A DNA stretch of 64,000 bases from Allium sativum (lineage: Eukaryota; Streptophyta; Magnoliopsida; Asparagales; Amaryllidaceae), in the NCBI GenBank assembly GCA_030737875.1, contig CM060922.1, forward strand, positions 305,465,456 to 305,529,455, read 5' to 3'. Below, piece after piece: positions 43,521 to 55,360 of this stretch. Position 1 is the stretch's first letter. Every line of letters begins with the position of its first letter. Both the position numbers and the translations under genes were made by a program. A model generated the notes under the pieces. The model searched no databases. It worked only from the letters and a program-made list of their open reading frames with translations, and was not told the DNA's origin.

Positions 43521-46500
43521 CAAAAGGATACAGATTTTAAAATACAGATAAAAATTGACTAAAAATATAATTTCAGCTTAAGAGGAAGAACAGTCATCAT
43601 AAATTTCAATCAGTCAAACAAAAATCATAATATTCTAAGAACAGGTGGCATATTTCACATTTTAGAGAATGACGGATATACGATGAATTTTATATAAAAT
43701 GGAGAGAGTTTCAAAAACAAATCATTTCCAATTATTTTCAAAAGAATTTTATAAATTTAAAGCACAAAAACAGTGATGGATTTGGACTATAATTATAATT
43801 TCAACTTAAGTGACAAAATCGAATAATCTCAAATCCCAATACCCATCAATTAACAAATCATAATACGTCATAAAATTTCAACACATTTCACAGTTTAGAA
43901 AGATGGATTGATAGGATGATTTTTATACACCAAGGAGAATTTCAGATTAATTTCAATTTATAGCACAATTTTCCTTTTTCTTTTTATTTTATTTAAGAGC
44001 ACCCTGACCACGCATAACCAGAGCTTGGATTTTTAAATACGGTCAGTCGCAGCTTAAATTATAAGTTGTCTCATAACCATGCATGACCAGAGCTTGGATT
44101 TTTAAATGAGGTTAGAGACACACTTATATATTTATTATATATGTTTATCATTTTCAGTTTCAAAAGGAAAAACTCCTCGGTATATAAAACCAATATATGG
44201 ATGATAGAAATGTGGTAGGTACAGAAATGAACTGTGAAATAAATTTCTAAATTAATTATATTATGAAATATAACCAACCGTACCGGAATCATGGAAAAAT
44301 CTCAATTTCACTAATTCTGAATAATAACACAGTCACATTTCCATCACAAATATTTCCACTGTTTATTCAAAAAGATTTTTAACAAATATTAAACTCTCCA
44401 CATTAAAAAGAATGATGGATGGCAGAAAGATGATAGATAAACAAGGTGGTCGTGAAATAATTGCCAGTTCAAAGATATTATAATAAATATTCAACCATCA
44501 TGAAAATCCAAATAAAATTTCCTCTTGTTGTGAAATATATTGCAGTCACAATTCATCACAATTTCAAAATCTGATAATAATTTTGATGAATTCTAAATGC
44601 AGTTCAATTTGGATATTGATTTCAATTTCTGAATGAATAATCAATAAATAATTTTAAAGTTGAAAAACAATTACAAGAGTAATATGCTGATCTATACATG
44701 ACAAGAGGGAAAAAATATATATACAGCCAAAAAAAAAAATATGCAGCACATCTAAACTGATACCACATGGTGTCTCTACAAAGTAAAAAAAAAATTCAGA
44801 ACAGATGGATGAAAAAAGCTGATACCGCTTGTTATCTCGCTCTCGAGGAATTTATTCACACCCTGGATATCTCAGATTAAAGAAACTTAGCCAGACAAAT
44901 TTAGCACATTTATTTGTATAAGGCAAAAAAAATGTATAGATCTATACAAGGTGAGAAAAAAAGAAAAAAAAATGAATCTCAGTACAAATGGGTGAGACAA
45001 ATATGAGGCGCTTCTGATACCAAATGTTCTCGCTTTCTCGAGGATTTTAATGACAACCCGGTGGCTACCAATGGTATCTCAGTCAACAGAAAAGACTTAA
45101 TTACAAAGCAAGCAACTCAAGGACTGATACCACTTGGTGTCTTTATTTATGAGGGTGGTAACAAGACATTGGAGACAAAACAAGTATATCACAGACAAAA
45201 GAATTTTAAATACAAAGCCCAGGCAGATCAAGCAAATTAATTTCATGTATCAGAGCATGGTATGTATTTGATACCAAAACAAGCAGTCATCAACAAATAT
45301 TTTCAAGTCAATTTCTTCTAACCAGAGCAGCATGATTTCAGAACAAACATTTTTCAAAAACAGTATCAGAGATGGTTCCTTTTATCAGAGCAGCAAGCAG
45401 ATTAAATCAAGTAATTTCCAAACCATTTTTCAAATTAATTATCAGAGAAAATCAAGAGTCAGTTCAAATCAGACATGTCCGGATGATGGTCATAACAGAC
45501 AGTTCATGATTAAGATTAAAATACCGTTTATTTTAAATCATTTGATGGAATATGGAAATATCAGAATTTAATGAATCAACCACACAGATTATTTATTTTG
45601 GATTCAGGATATGTGTGTGATTCAATAAATCAATAATTTCAAATGATTTTTAAACAAACTAATATTCAAATCAAATCATCATGAAATAACAGAGAATTTC
45701 AGAAACAAGTTTTCAAAGAATTTTTCCAAACATATTTCAGACAAGTCCAAAGGTAATTCAGATCATTTACATCAAGTATAAGATATATCCATGATCCAGA
45801 GAATTAAAATTATTTTATTTGAAATCATTTGAATTAATGTCAAGATTGGGATATAATGAATTAGTCACACAAGGTTGATTATTTCAAATTTAAGAGGTGT
45901 GTGATATTCATAGTATCAAGAATTTCAGGTGATTTCAAACAAACTAATTTCAACAAAAATAACCATGAATAGAGATAAATTCCAAGATGTATCACTGATT
46001 TAAGCCAATCCAAAAATCAATGAAATTTTCACAACTGATCAATAACAGAGTGCTATAATGAGTACAATATTTTGAGCTTTTCTAAAATGAATTAGAATAA
46101 ACTCAGAACAGCAAAGGTGTGTGAATTTCCATATACTTTTCAGATCTTCAAAAATTTAGAATTCTAATTAACAGTATTCAAGATATGACATGAATAATCA
46201 ACACTGTTAGGAATTCAGAAATAATAAAACAAACTTCTAAACAACTGCAGATAATTACACGATTAAATTCAGAATCTGGAAAAGATTATAAACAAAAGAG
46301 TTTTATACGAATAAAATGAATTTCCAGACAGATATGAGTACTGCAATCAGAAATTCCAGAAAGCACAGAAAAAGAAAGATGTGACAGTGTCAAAACAAAA
46401 ACAAAAACAAAAATAGAAGAAGAAAGAAGAAGGGATAAACAAAATAAAAAAAACAAGGAATATTGACAAAGCTGAGTTCAGAGGTCATACCTGAAATGCA

Positions 46501-46622
46501 GTGTAAACCAGAAACTCTGACTCACCAGACTTGGCTCAGGAACTGTAGATGATTCATTGATGTAAAGAAGTTTGAATCGATTTCTCTTTTCAGCTCAGTT
46601 GTTCCTCAGCCACTTCATGTAC
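43521..46622. other. Element E non-coding interior, no pol
   Basis: AT-rich, with stops in all frames and no polymerase or integrase motif. It contains a 69-bp duplication around ACCAGAGCTTGGATTTTTAA (44017 and 44086). It also holds four or five CTGATACCA-type words at 44757-45276 that resemble the primer site read on minus. What it does is unknown. Confidence 0.7.
44757..45276 (-). repeat. Primer-site-like repeats inside element E
   Basis: CTGATACCACATGGTGTC (44758), CTGATACCGCTTGTTATC (44819), CTGATACCAAATGTTCTC (45014), CTGATACCACTTGGTGTC (45124) and TGATACCA (45269). The real site with its LTR junction reads CTGATACCACTTGTTAGG. Copies 2 and 3 share further text (CTCGAGGA and a TATCTCAG end), so this is a dispersed repeat. 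Confidence 0.6.
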
Positions 46623-48080
46623 CTAACAGTTTATAAGATCGAGTGGCCTAACAAATTTAGTAAAACCACTCACAGTTTTGTTTGCAACCTTAGGTACCCA
46701 AACCTGTTTATATAACAAACCATCCGAATTTACCTTTGTGCCTTTAGGAACCCAAAACGTTTTGAATTTAACAAAACCCGTTTTATTTCCATTTGAGATC
46801 CAAGGATGTTTAAAAGATTTGTTGTAAAACAAAACCTCATCTCGATTGTGATTTACAAATCCTTTGAAGTTTTCAGAGTTAGAACTTTCAAAACAAACAT
46901 TTCTAAAGTGATTTGAGGGATTTTTAAAATCATAAGAATTTTGATTTCTAAAAACATCATTTTTCCCGAATCCAAGACCAGATTTATTTCCACTATAAAC
47001 TTGGTTTTGTAACAGCATATTCAACGATTTTTCCCCATTAGAAAATTTATCCAAAGTTGATTCAAATCGTTGAATTTTGGATTTTAGATTGCTATTTTCT
47101 TTTAGTAAATTTGAGCAATTATTTATAGCAATCTTCTGTTCAACATCGGACTGTTTCAAAACCAAATTCTCATTTTCAAGCAATTTAATTTTGGCTTGGG
47201 ATTCGGAAATTTCAAATTCAAATCGTTTTTGCTTTTCAGACTCAAACTTCTTGGATTTTTCAATCTCATTTTCAAGTTCTTTCAAAATCAAACCACTTTT
47301 CACCAAATTTTCATTTTCAGCAATTTCAAATTTGGAATATATATCAGTCTTAAAAATTTCAAATTCCTCTTGTAAAAAGTTATTCAAACTTGATAACTCA
47401 ATCTTGTTTTCTTTTAAGATCAGAATTTCCTTTTCAAACCTTTGAATATTTTTATTGAGATGAACAAGATTGGTTTTCAATTTTAAACAATTTTTACAAT
47501 CTGAATTTGAAGAATTTTTAAAATAGTCAAGCTGTGATTCCAAATAATCAATTTTGCTGGTCAACTCAGAATTCCCAGATTTCAGAGACTTGTTTTTAGA
47601 TTTGAGTTTATCAACAGATTTAGTTAAATCAACACACATATAAACCAAATCTTCGTATGAGAAATTTTCAACTTCAGCATCTGTTGATTCTTCATCATCT
47701 GATCCTTCTGAATTTTCATTTGTAAATCCTGTTAAACAGACTTCTGAATCTGAGTTGACTTTCTCTGGTTTTGAGTTGCAGTTGTCAATTTGTCCAAACT
47801 TTGTATTGAGAGCTATCCAGATTTCCTGCGCAGTTAAACAATGGGAGATCAGACTGTATTGATCATCGTCAAGATAAGAATATAGAATATGTGTAGCACG
47901 AGAATTAAAAATTTTATCTACCATATCGTACCCACTGATAACAACATCCCAACATTTAATATTGACAGATTTTAAATAAAATTCCATTCTGGATTTCCAG
48001 TTTAAAAAATCTGTTCCAGTGAAAATAGTTGGAGATGAACTGGACTGACTCTCTATCGACTGACAACAAGGATTCACCAT
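46623..48080 (-). CDS. Gag-like protein of element E, 485 aa, open
   Basis: The only long intact frame in the window. Gag forms the cytoplasmic particle that carries the element RNA. The ATG at 48080 lies 39 bp inside the LTR and 26 bp past the primer site, as expected for gag. Residues about 17-90 resemble the copia gag N-terminus (SPTIFTGTDFLNWKSRMEFY, then AQEIWIALNTKF). An acidic linker (about 108-140) comes next, followed by a long Leu/Lys/Glu/Asn coiled coil (about 145-355). Basic, aromatic repeats with WVPKG and QVWVPKV end the protein. Compared with full Sirevirus gag, the middle capsid part and the CCHC knuckle are missing, apparently by an in-frame deletion near residue 95. Expression is inferred only from the intact frame and young LTRs. 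Confidence 0.85.
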   Translation of the reverse strand: MVNPCCQSIESQSSSSPTIFTGTDFLNWKSRMEFYLKSVNIKCWDVVISGYDMVDKIFNSRATHILYSYLDDDQYSLISHCLTAQEIWIALNTKFGQIDNCNSKPEKVNSDSEVCLTGFTNENSEGSDDEESTDAEVENFSYEDLVYMCVDLTKSVDKLKSKNKSLKSGNSELTSKIDYLESQLDYFKNSSNSDCKNCLKLKTNLVHLNKNIQRFEKEILILKENKIELSSLNNFLQEEFEIFKTDIYSKFEIAENENLVKSGLILKELENEIEKSKKFESEKQKRFEFEISESQAKIKLLENENLVLKQSDVEQKIAINNCSNLLKENSNLKSKIQRFESTLDKFSNGEKSLNMLLQNQVYSGNKSGLGFGKNDVFRNQNSYDFKNPSNHFRNVCFESSNSENFKGFVNHNRDEVLFYNKSFKHPWISNGNKTGFVKFKTFWVPKGTKVNSDGLLYKQVWVPKVANKTVSGFTKFVRPLDLINC

Positions 48081-48105
48081 TTCTCTAGAGTTAACAGAAA
48101 ACCTG

Positions 48106-48117
48106 GCTCTGATACCA
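48106..48117 (-). other. Element E primer-binding site (initiator tRNA-Met)
   Basis: GCTCTGATACCA, the complement of TGGTATCAGAGC, 2 bases from the LTR edge at 48120. Confidence 0.93.
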
Positions 48118-48119
48118 CT

Positions 48120-51100
48120 TGTTAGGATCTAGAATAACCCTAGAGGGGGGGTGAATAGGGTTTTTCACAGTTTTTAACAAGAATTAAAAAACTTAACGAG
48201 ATATATAATAATAAACTGATCACAGAAAATAGCAGAAACTGAAATGCAGAAAATAAATCACACACAGATATACCCAGCTTCGGCAAAACCCTGCCTACTG
48301 CTGCATTTCTAAGGTTTCTACTAGGTGATAGAATAGATCCCGCATACAAGACCATGTACACTCGCAAACCCCTGCTCCTATTCTAACCCTACGCTCAAAA
48401 TCCTAGACTGATTCAAACCCCTGAATCAGATTTTCCCCAGATTACAAGCCCGTAACCTGTATTCCTAGATTTTACAGATTCTAGTACTGTCAGTTAACTC
48501 CTAACTGAAACTCCCCTAGAGTTTTACAGACTCTATAAACTGTTCAGATTGGTTTACAGAAAAATTACAACAAAAACACAAAGAAATAAAAAGGAGAAAC
48601 AAAAATTAAAGCCCTAGGAAATAAAATAAAGGGTCATCCCCTTTAATTCAAGCTTGAATGGGCCGGCCTCTTTGTCATTTGATTGCACCATCCTTCATTT
48701 GTTAGCCCGATCCTTTTTATTCTCTGGAAAATCAAAAATGGCGGCGGCTCCTCTCTTAATCTCCTAGGGTTTTCTGAAATCCTCCAAAACTCTGATCGAT
48801 TGCTGAAAAAGAATTGAATCTCCGAGGCTCGACTTCTATGGCATGCTTGTCTATCGATTTGGATTTCTCTGATTTTAGGATTTACAGTGGCGACCGAAAC
48901 CCTAAAATTGTGAGTGAAATAAATTTAATTCTCTGCTTGAATTTTTGATGTTTGGTTTCGATTTGCGTTGGGTTCGATACACTCCTTAGCCGATGATGAA
49001 CTGGTGTTATAAATAGGGATTACAACCCCTTAGAAATCTCTGATTTCAAAAACATTGATTCGACCTGAAATTTGCGGTTTCCTCTTTTTATTTTCTTAAT
49101 GAATCGATGAATCTGGTCTTTGATTTGGCCTCCGATGTGGTTTGCAAAAATACTGAATTGCGTGATTTTGGCTTTGTATTCAGACATGAATTAGCCCCGA
49201 TGACTTGTCTGATAATTGTGTGTTTCCTCTTTTGAAATTCTCTGCTTTGATTTGAATGATCCTAGCCTTGAATGAAACCTTGCGTGATTTATTGATTTCC
49301 ATATAGCACAAACTCTTTGAAAAAAACATTTCCAAAAATTGATTGCTGAGAAATTCTTGCATGTCCACACTTGATTAACGCATGAATGAATTCATTGTCA
49401 AAAATGCTTGATAAATTTCTTGCCATTTAGCTTTGTTTCATCTCAAAACTGATTTCTAAAAAAAAACAATACAGAATTGTTTGCATGCCATAAAGAACTT
49501 GCTCAAATATGATTTGCCGAATTGATACTTTCCCACTTTTGTTCTTCTGGAAGCATGAATTCCATATATTCCTCTGGTCCCATGCATAATTAAAACTCAG
49601 AAAAGTTGTGCATTCGAAAGTTGGAAACATTTGAGGACTTCAAAGTATTGTTACAGATTTTCCAAAAAAAAACTTTGCCAAATCTGGATTCTTCAATTTG
49701 CTAATTTTCTGGAAATCACACGCACTTGCATACTCTGAAACATTTTCTGATTTGTGGATTTATTCCTTACCCAAAATGATTATTGTGACTTCTGCAACTA
49801 GTCATTTGAACTGGAAACTGCTTTTGAACATGTTGTTCATGCCAAACACTTGTGTCGAGCTTATTCACACTTGTCTACACTTGCCAATTGCCATGAAATT
49901 TCCACACTAGCTTGGTCATGCTTGTCACCAGCACTTTGTATTGTGCTACAGTCTCCATGCTTGAATTGCTTGACTGTATTTTCACCTATGCTGCATTTTG
50001 ATCATGCTGTTCTTGTAAAACTCATGTGCCTTGACATCTTGGCTGCGCCTATTGTGTACTTTTCATGATGTCATGCCATCACCATGTACCATTTCTTTGC
50101 TTGAGCTGTTTACTTGCATGCACCATTATAACTCATGAACTTGCTGAACTGTATACATGCTGTAGCACCACCATTCATATTTACATGCTTTATTTTTATA
50201 TGCTGGTATGATGCCCTGCTTTTGAACTATCCATGCTCCACCATGAATCTGAACTGTTCCCTAGTGTTGCTGGCTTGTTTATCTCACAATGTATTTGCTG
50301 TCACTTGTTTGCTGAACCATGTTTACATGTGTCGAGCACATTTGCTTGTCACTTTGTTATGACCATACACTGATGCTTTGACTTTTTTTTTTTTTACTTG
50401 CACTTGAAATGATAGCTTGCTTGACCATGGCTCGACACTTTGTACTCGCCTGAAACATTTGAACTTGTGACCCACATTCCACCTTGGCTTGTTCATGAAT
50501 TTTGCTGTTGTGCACCACTTTGCTGTTTGACTTTGAAACTGTCTTGTGTTTGATTTTGACATTTGTGTTTTTTTTTAAAAAAAAAAATCAGTAGACTAGT
50601 CACACTAGTTGAGGCTGATCAAAAATCAGCAAACTAGTGTGATTATGTCGAGGCTGATCAAATCAGATCGAGTCAGAAAAATGATGAGAAACACACCGAA
50701 AACTGAGGCAAATAAATTTTCAAAATAAAAATTATATTTGCGTATAATTTAGAAAAATATTTCTGTACAAGATACTCTGTGTGTGTGTGTTTCTGAATGA
50801 CAGGTATACAGGTGATGACTGGACTGACAGAAGACTGAAGATCAAAGATGAGACTGGTCCAGAAGATAGAAGATGAAGACTGTGTGTAAACAACAGTGTC
50901 TGTATAGTCAAGTGAATGTATAAATGAAACTGTAAACAGAGTGTGAGTGTCATAGTGAGGAGCTGTGTATTGAAATTGTACTGTTATATGTATTTAAACA
51001 AATTTGTTTGAAATAAAATATTACTTTATTGTTGTCAAACAAATCTATCTAATTTATTTAGTATATTTACAGTACATTGTTTAGTGAATGTTCAAATAGT

Positions 51101-51286
51101 GGAGTTGTAAGATTTATACTGTTTTGCTTGTTGAAATAAAATATTATATTTAAATAAAATACTGTGTATATTTGAACAGTGATATAACAGTACAATAACA
51201 AACACATTCAAAATAATATATACTTGTTTGTTATCATCAAACAAAAAAATCATATAATTGTGTATACAACACCGTTATATACAACA
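48120..51286 (-). repeat. Element E 5' LTR
   Basis: 3167 bp, TGTTAGGATC to ATATACAACA on the + strand. By eye it differs from 40115-43276 at about six bases (for example A for T near 48336, G for A near 50069) and a few homopolymer or TG-run lengths. Confidence 0.93.
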
Positions 51287-54200
51287 AAAATGTCTGGGCT
51301 CCATACTATGACACAACTTCAAGCTAGAAAGAAATGCATGCACTCCCTGCAGTCACTATCCGGTTTCAAACTCATACTGAGGTGAGTGGTTCGCGAATTA
51401 GCGTTGTACACAAAGCTATGCTAATTAGAGCCATGCTTTGATCATCATCCACAAGACTCTGCTTTACAACAAAAGCCTTGATCACTTGCATCTTAGCATG
51501 CCACATTGTCAATCCATACTATACCAGTGATTTCCACCAATACATAACCTATAAGCTCATACGTCTCAGAGAAGGGTGTTAAGCAAAAGAATAAATTCTT
51601 CACCACCAAACAGATGTATATTTAGCGGAGATCAACGAATATGAAACACAATACAATGTCAAACATATGATCCATTCATTTGTCTGTTCTGGGTGTGAAT
51701 GAAACCGGAGGCACTTATTCCTTATCCCATATGTCAAATACTGAAGAGATGTCCTCGCATATCCAGAAAATCAACAAGTATGTCCAAAAACTACCACTAT
51801 AACCCTTTCAAGGGAACTACCCATATCGAAGGTATCAGTAGTTATCCATTCGATGAGTAGATTGTCGGTCTTGCACCTTCTTCATTTTTTTGACTTTTAG
51901 CCGTCGTTTAATTATTTGAAATGAGAATTAACTCGGTCTTTTCAAATAATTCTCGCATATGTAAATAAAATCAATTCTTCTTTATTTGATTAGGTTATTA
52001 GCCTGCACGATTCATTTCACTACCTTATTTTAAAAGGTTAAATCGAGAATTTAATTCGATCGTCGAATAAATACTCAGTGATGATATACCCAAAATTCAT
52101 TTAATAAGTTTTTATGCCAAATCATACTTAACCATTTTTCATTTTTACAAACCAATCATAATTGGTTTACTCACATTCTAAATTTCCTATTTGAATTTAA
52201 AATGACTTTCCGCTATTTTTTTTATATAAAAATAGCTCAATTCAGTCGAACGAAGTTTCAGGTCATTCGATTGCACTGACGTTGTTTTCATTCAATTTTG
52301 AATTAAACATTTCTAACGAGTTAACCATTGGGTCTTAACATATTTATTATCGTTGGAAAGATCCTTTCGAAGCGAATCAAAAGATTCAAATTTTGGGAAA
52401 ATCCGATAGTCGGATCTCCCGGTATAATCGTTTAAAATTACAAGCTGAAAACGCAAACTACTGTTGCATAGTTCATTTAATTTAATTCATATTTTTTTAG
52501 TATAAAAATATAATTCGTTCAACGGCTTCCAAACTATTTAATTGACCAAATAATTGGCTAACGCCTTTAAATTTTGGGAAATTTGCCATAACCTTCTTTG
52601 TATGGAGTGCTCGAAAAAAATCACATATGGCCGAAAATGGCTCAAATAAATCACGGTTATACATACAACATGTGTACACTTAGAGAGGTGCAAAAATAAA
52701 TCATCTCAATTCCAATGTGGGAATTAAAATTCATGGGAACAACCATTGTGCCTTACACATCATCCCTAGGCAATGTGTACAATTTTATTGCCTAAATCGA
52801 ATGTACTATAACTATGCAAGAGTGACGTGAATATTTCTGTTACCTCCTGACCTATGTAGGGTTTATCATTAAATGTTGCAAATTTATTTATAAGTTTAAT
52901 TTAGTCTAAATCATGTCCTCTACTCACATCTGATCAATATGCAGTATACCTGGCCTCTTGTAGTTTGTTCTAGTCGTATATCATCAAATAAATGAATACA
53001 ATATGGTTCGCATCATATAAGCATCAAGCAGCTACATGCTTATATGGGTATGTTGGGCTATGTTTATATTGTGTAGTCCAATACCTGCTTTCTATTTTAT
53101 GGTGTTGTTTAATCAATCCAGATCCGTCACTCGCATCTAATGCACACACAAAAGTCATAAATAAATAAATAAATAATCAACATCCAATGCCATTTAAGGC
53201 GCCACAAGTGTCCATTCACGCAGTAAGAATTGTGAGTGCCACATATTCATACAACGTTTCTAATGCAAATGATTTGTGAATAGTGAAAGTATTGAACTAA
53301 CAAAAATATATATGCATGCATGTAAGCAGTAATGAACATCAACAAACTAGATTAAATATTTTTAATCGCCAACTGAATAATCAAACAAATTTACTTGCAT
53401 AACGATTTAAAATAATATTTTCACATCATTAGTCGCTTACTAAAGTCTTAATAAATTTTATCACTTTATAGTTAATTGTATTTTTAACTACTCCCAATTA
53501 ATGCTTAAATCGTTAATTCTACTTAATCCATTTAAGTTCCATATCATGATATCAATATGGTTGTATTTACATATCATGCATGTAATCGACATCACATACA
53601 TTAGTTAAAAATCACATTTTAACTAACTAAAATTTATTTCATGTCTACACTAGATAAAAATCACATTTTAAGCTTACTGAAAATTATTTAACATCATACA
53701 CTAGTTAAAAATCACATTTTTAACTTACTAAAAATTATTTAACATCATACACTAGTTAAAAATCATATTTTTAACTTACTAAAATTTATTTAACGATTCA
53801 TTAACTTATCTAACCCTTTTTCTAAATTAAGTTTAGATTTCTCACCGCGAGTTCCACTCTGCCAATTCTTTAAATGCAGAAGAATGCGACTTCTCCGAGC
53901 TCTAATGCTTGTCTACGCTTGATGGAGACGGATTCAGGCATGAATGGAGCACCAAATCTTCACCTCTCCGGTGTTCAGATCTTTAGCGGTGAATGGAGAG
54001 AGTATTGGAGAGTTTAGAGAAGTGTAGAGGAGGTAGGAGGAAGGCTAGAAAGGGTAACAAGCTTTAGAAGGAGGAAATGTGGAGTTTTGGAGGAGAAAGA
54101 GGAAGAGAAAGGGGTGGGGGTTGCGTGCTTAGGGGAGTAGGGGGTCTGTCTCGCTACATGGTGGGGTCTGCCTTGGGCTACGGGGAGGGAGGGGGAGGGT

Positions 54201-54909
54201 AGGTGGCTAAGGGGAGAGGGAGAAGGAGGAAGGTGGTGATGCTAGGATTAGTGTTGCCATTGATTTGGGAAATTTGAAGAGCGGAATAAACGAGAGAAGT
54301 GAGGAGAGAAAGTGAGATTGTGTAGGAATTTATCTCTTGCTCCCTTCGACTGCAAACTATCTCTGTTTTCTATGAGATTTCGGCACGAGATTGTACTCGT
54401 CAATACAAATCCAACGAATCAAATTTCCTCAAATTCCAAGTTCGTTTGACCTTTCATCTTAATTTTCTCTCTAGCTCAAATTAGCTTCAAAAATGCGAAT
54501 TTGGCGTAGTTTTTCGTCTTGTACGCCCACACGCTAATCCCTAAAATTATAAAACATTGGAGTCCTTCATTATTTGACGATACAAATCTGAAAAAAAAAA
54601 GTGAAATTGAATTCTGCGATCGTCTCAATAATGTTTCTTTGTAAACTGACTGCCCAATTCTTAGCAAATGTGTCTGCTCTCATGGCCATATGCTAACTTT
54701 GCTTAAAATGAAATTTGAAATCTAGAAATGATTGATTATTCCGAATCCAAAAAATTGGTCTCGTCGGATTCTGAGGTCGCTGTCAAAAATTCACTTTTTA
54801 AAGGCTATGTGATGACTTAAAAATCAATTTTTTAAATTTTGACGCATTTTCCTATAAAATTATATTAAAAATAATTTTAAAATTTGTTGTGAAATTCCAG
54901 GTTGTTATG
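51287..54909 (-). mobile_element. Element D 5' LTR, part beyond E, with right TSD of E
   Basis: AAAAT (51287-51291) is the right E duplication; LTR sequence resumes with GTCTGGGCTCC, matching 30755 onward. It ends TTGTTATG at 54909, where the 3' LTR has TTATTACA, so the terminal dinucleotide of the LTR is mutated. The joined 5' LTR would be about 4.70 kb. A four-copy 50-bp tandem block lies at 53590-53790. Confidence 0.9.
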
Positions 54910-54914
54910 GTTTG
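54910..54914. repeat. Target-site duplication of element D, right copy (GTTTG)
   Basis: Matches 29669-29673 and confirms the outer limits of D. Confidence 0.85.
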
Positions 54915-55360
54915 TCATTCTTCATTGATTACCGCAAGCTTGGTATTATCCTTAATAGCAGGTTGAAAAATCTAAGCTGGATAAAATTTTGATGATATTT
55001 ATTCTCTGTAATTATGTCTATCCATGCTTTCGGTTGGACCGAATTAGTAAAACTCTGATCTTTCACAATTGGATCTTGAATTTTTTTTGAAGTAAAATCT
55101 GGAAAGCTAACATTACCTTGGATTGGGGAATTTTGTTTGATATGCATGTTGCATGGAGTAACATAGATTCAGTGGATGGCAAAATGGTGATCAGAATATA
55201 AGTTATTAGCGAACTTTGGTATAGGATTCTGTTTTTTCAAAAGAGTGGTCTCCATTACCCAGTTTTCTCCGAAAATCGATTCTGCTTTATCAATATCTAA
55301 TGGGAGAAAAATAAACTCATTAACAAAACTATCCCAAATAACAAATAACACTGTTGAGGC
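54915..55360 (-). pseudogene. LINE ORF1, N-terminal part, minus strand
   Basis: The minus-strand frame 55147-54929 includes KAWIDIITENKYHQNFIQLRFF, like the SWxxxFxxNR segment that precedes DUF4283 in plant LINE ORF1 proteins. In the next frame it runs TKLAVINEE toward D and continues at 29668. The upstream frame 55351-55169 is open but unrecognised. It belongs with 26985-29673. Confidence 0.6.

Larger units (their letters stand above)
40115..51286 (-). mobile_element. Element E: Ty1/copia Sirevirus-like, gag-only, 11.2 kb
   Basis: A complete minus-strand element with perfect AAAAT duplications (40110-40114, 51287-51291). LTRs are 40115-43276 and 48120-51286, the primer site is 48106-48117, a gag-like ORF is 46623-48080 and a polypurine tract is 43277-43290. 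The 3.3 kb between gag and the tract has no protease, integrase, RT or RNase H on either strand. The LTRs differ by about six substitutions and five small indels by eye, so it moved recently and must have used enzymes from another element. AAAAGGGGGAGA-type tracts and the gag type point to the Sirevirus lineage (family knowledge). Confidence 0.9.

Noticed and set aside
47077..47445. 122-aa + strand ORF rich in Phe and Ser
   Set aside because: It is antisense to the coiled-coil part of the E gag frame.
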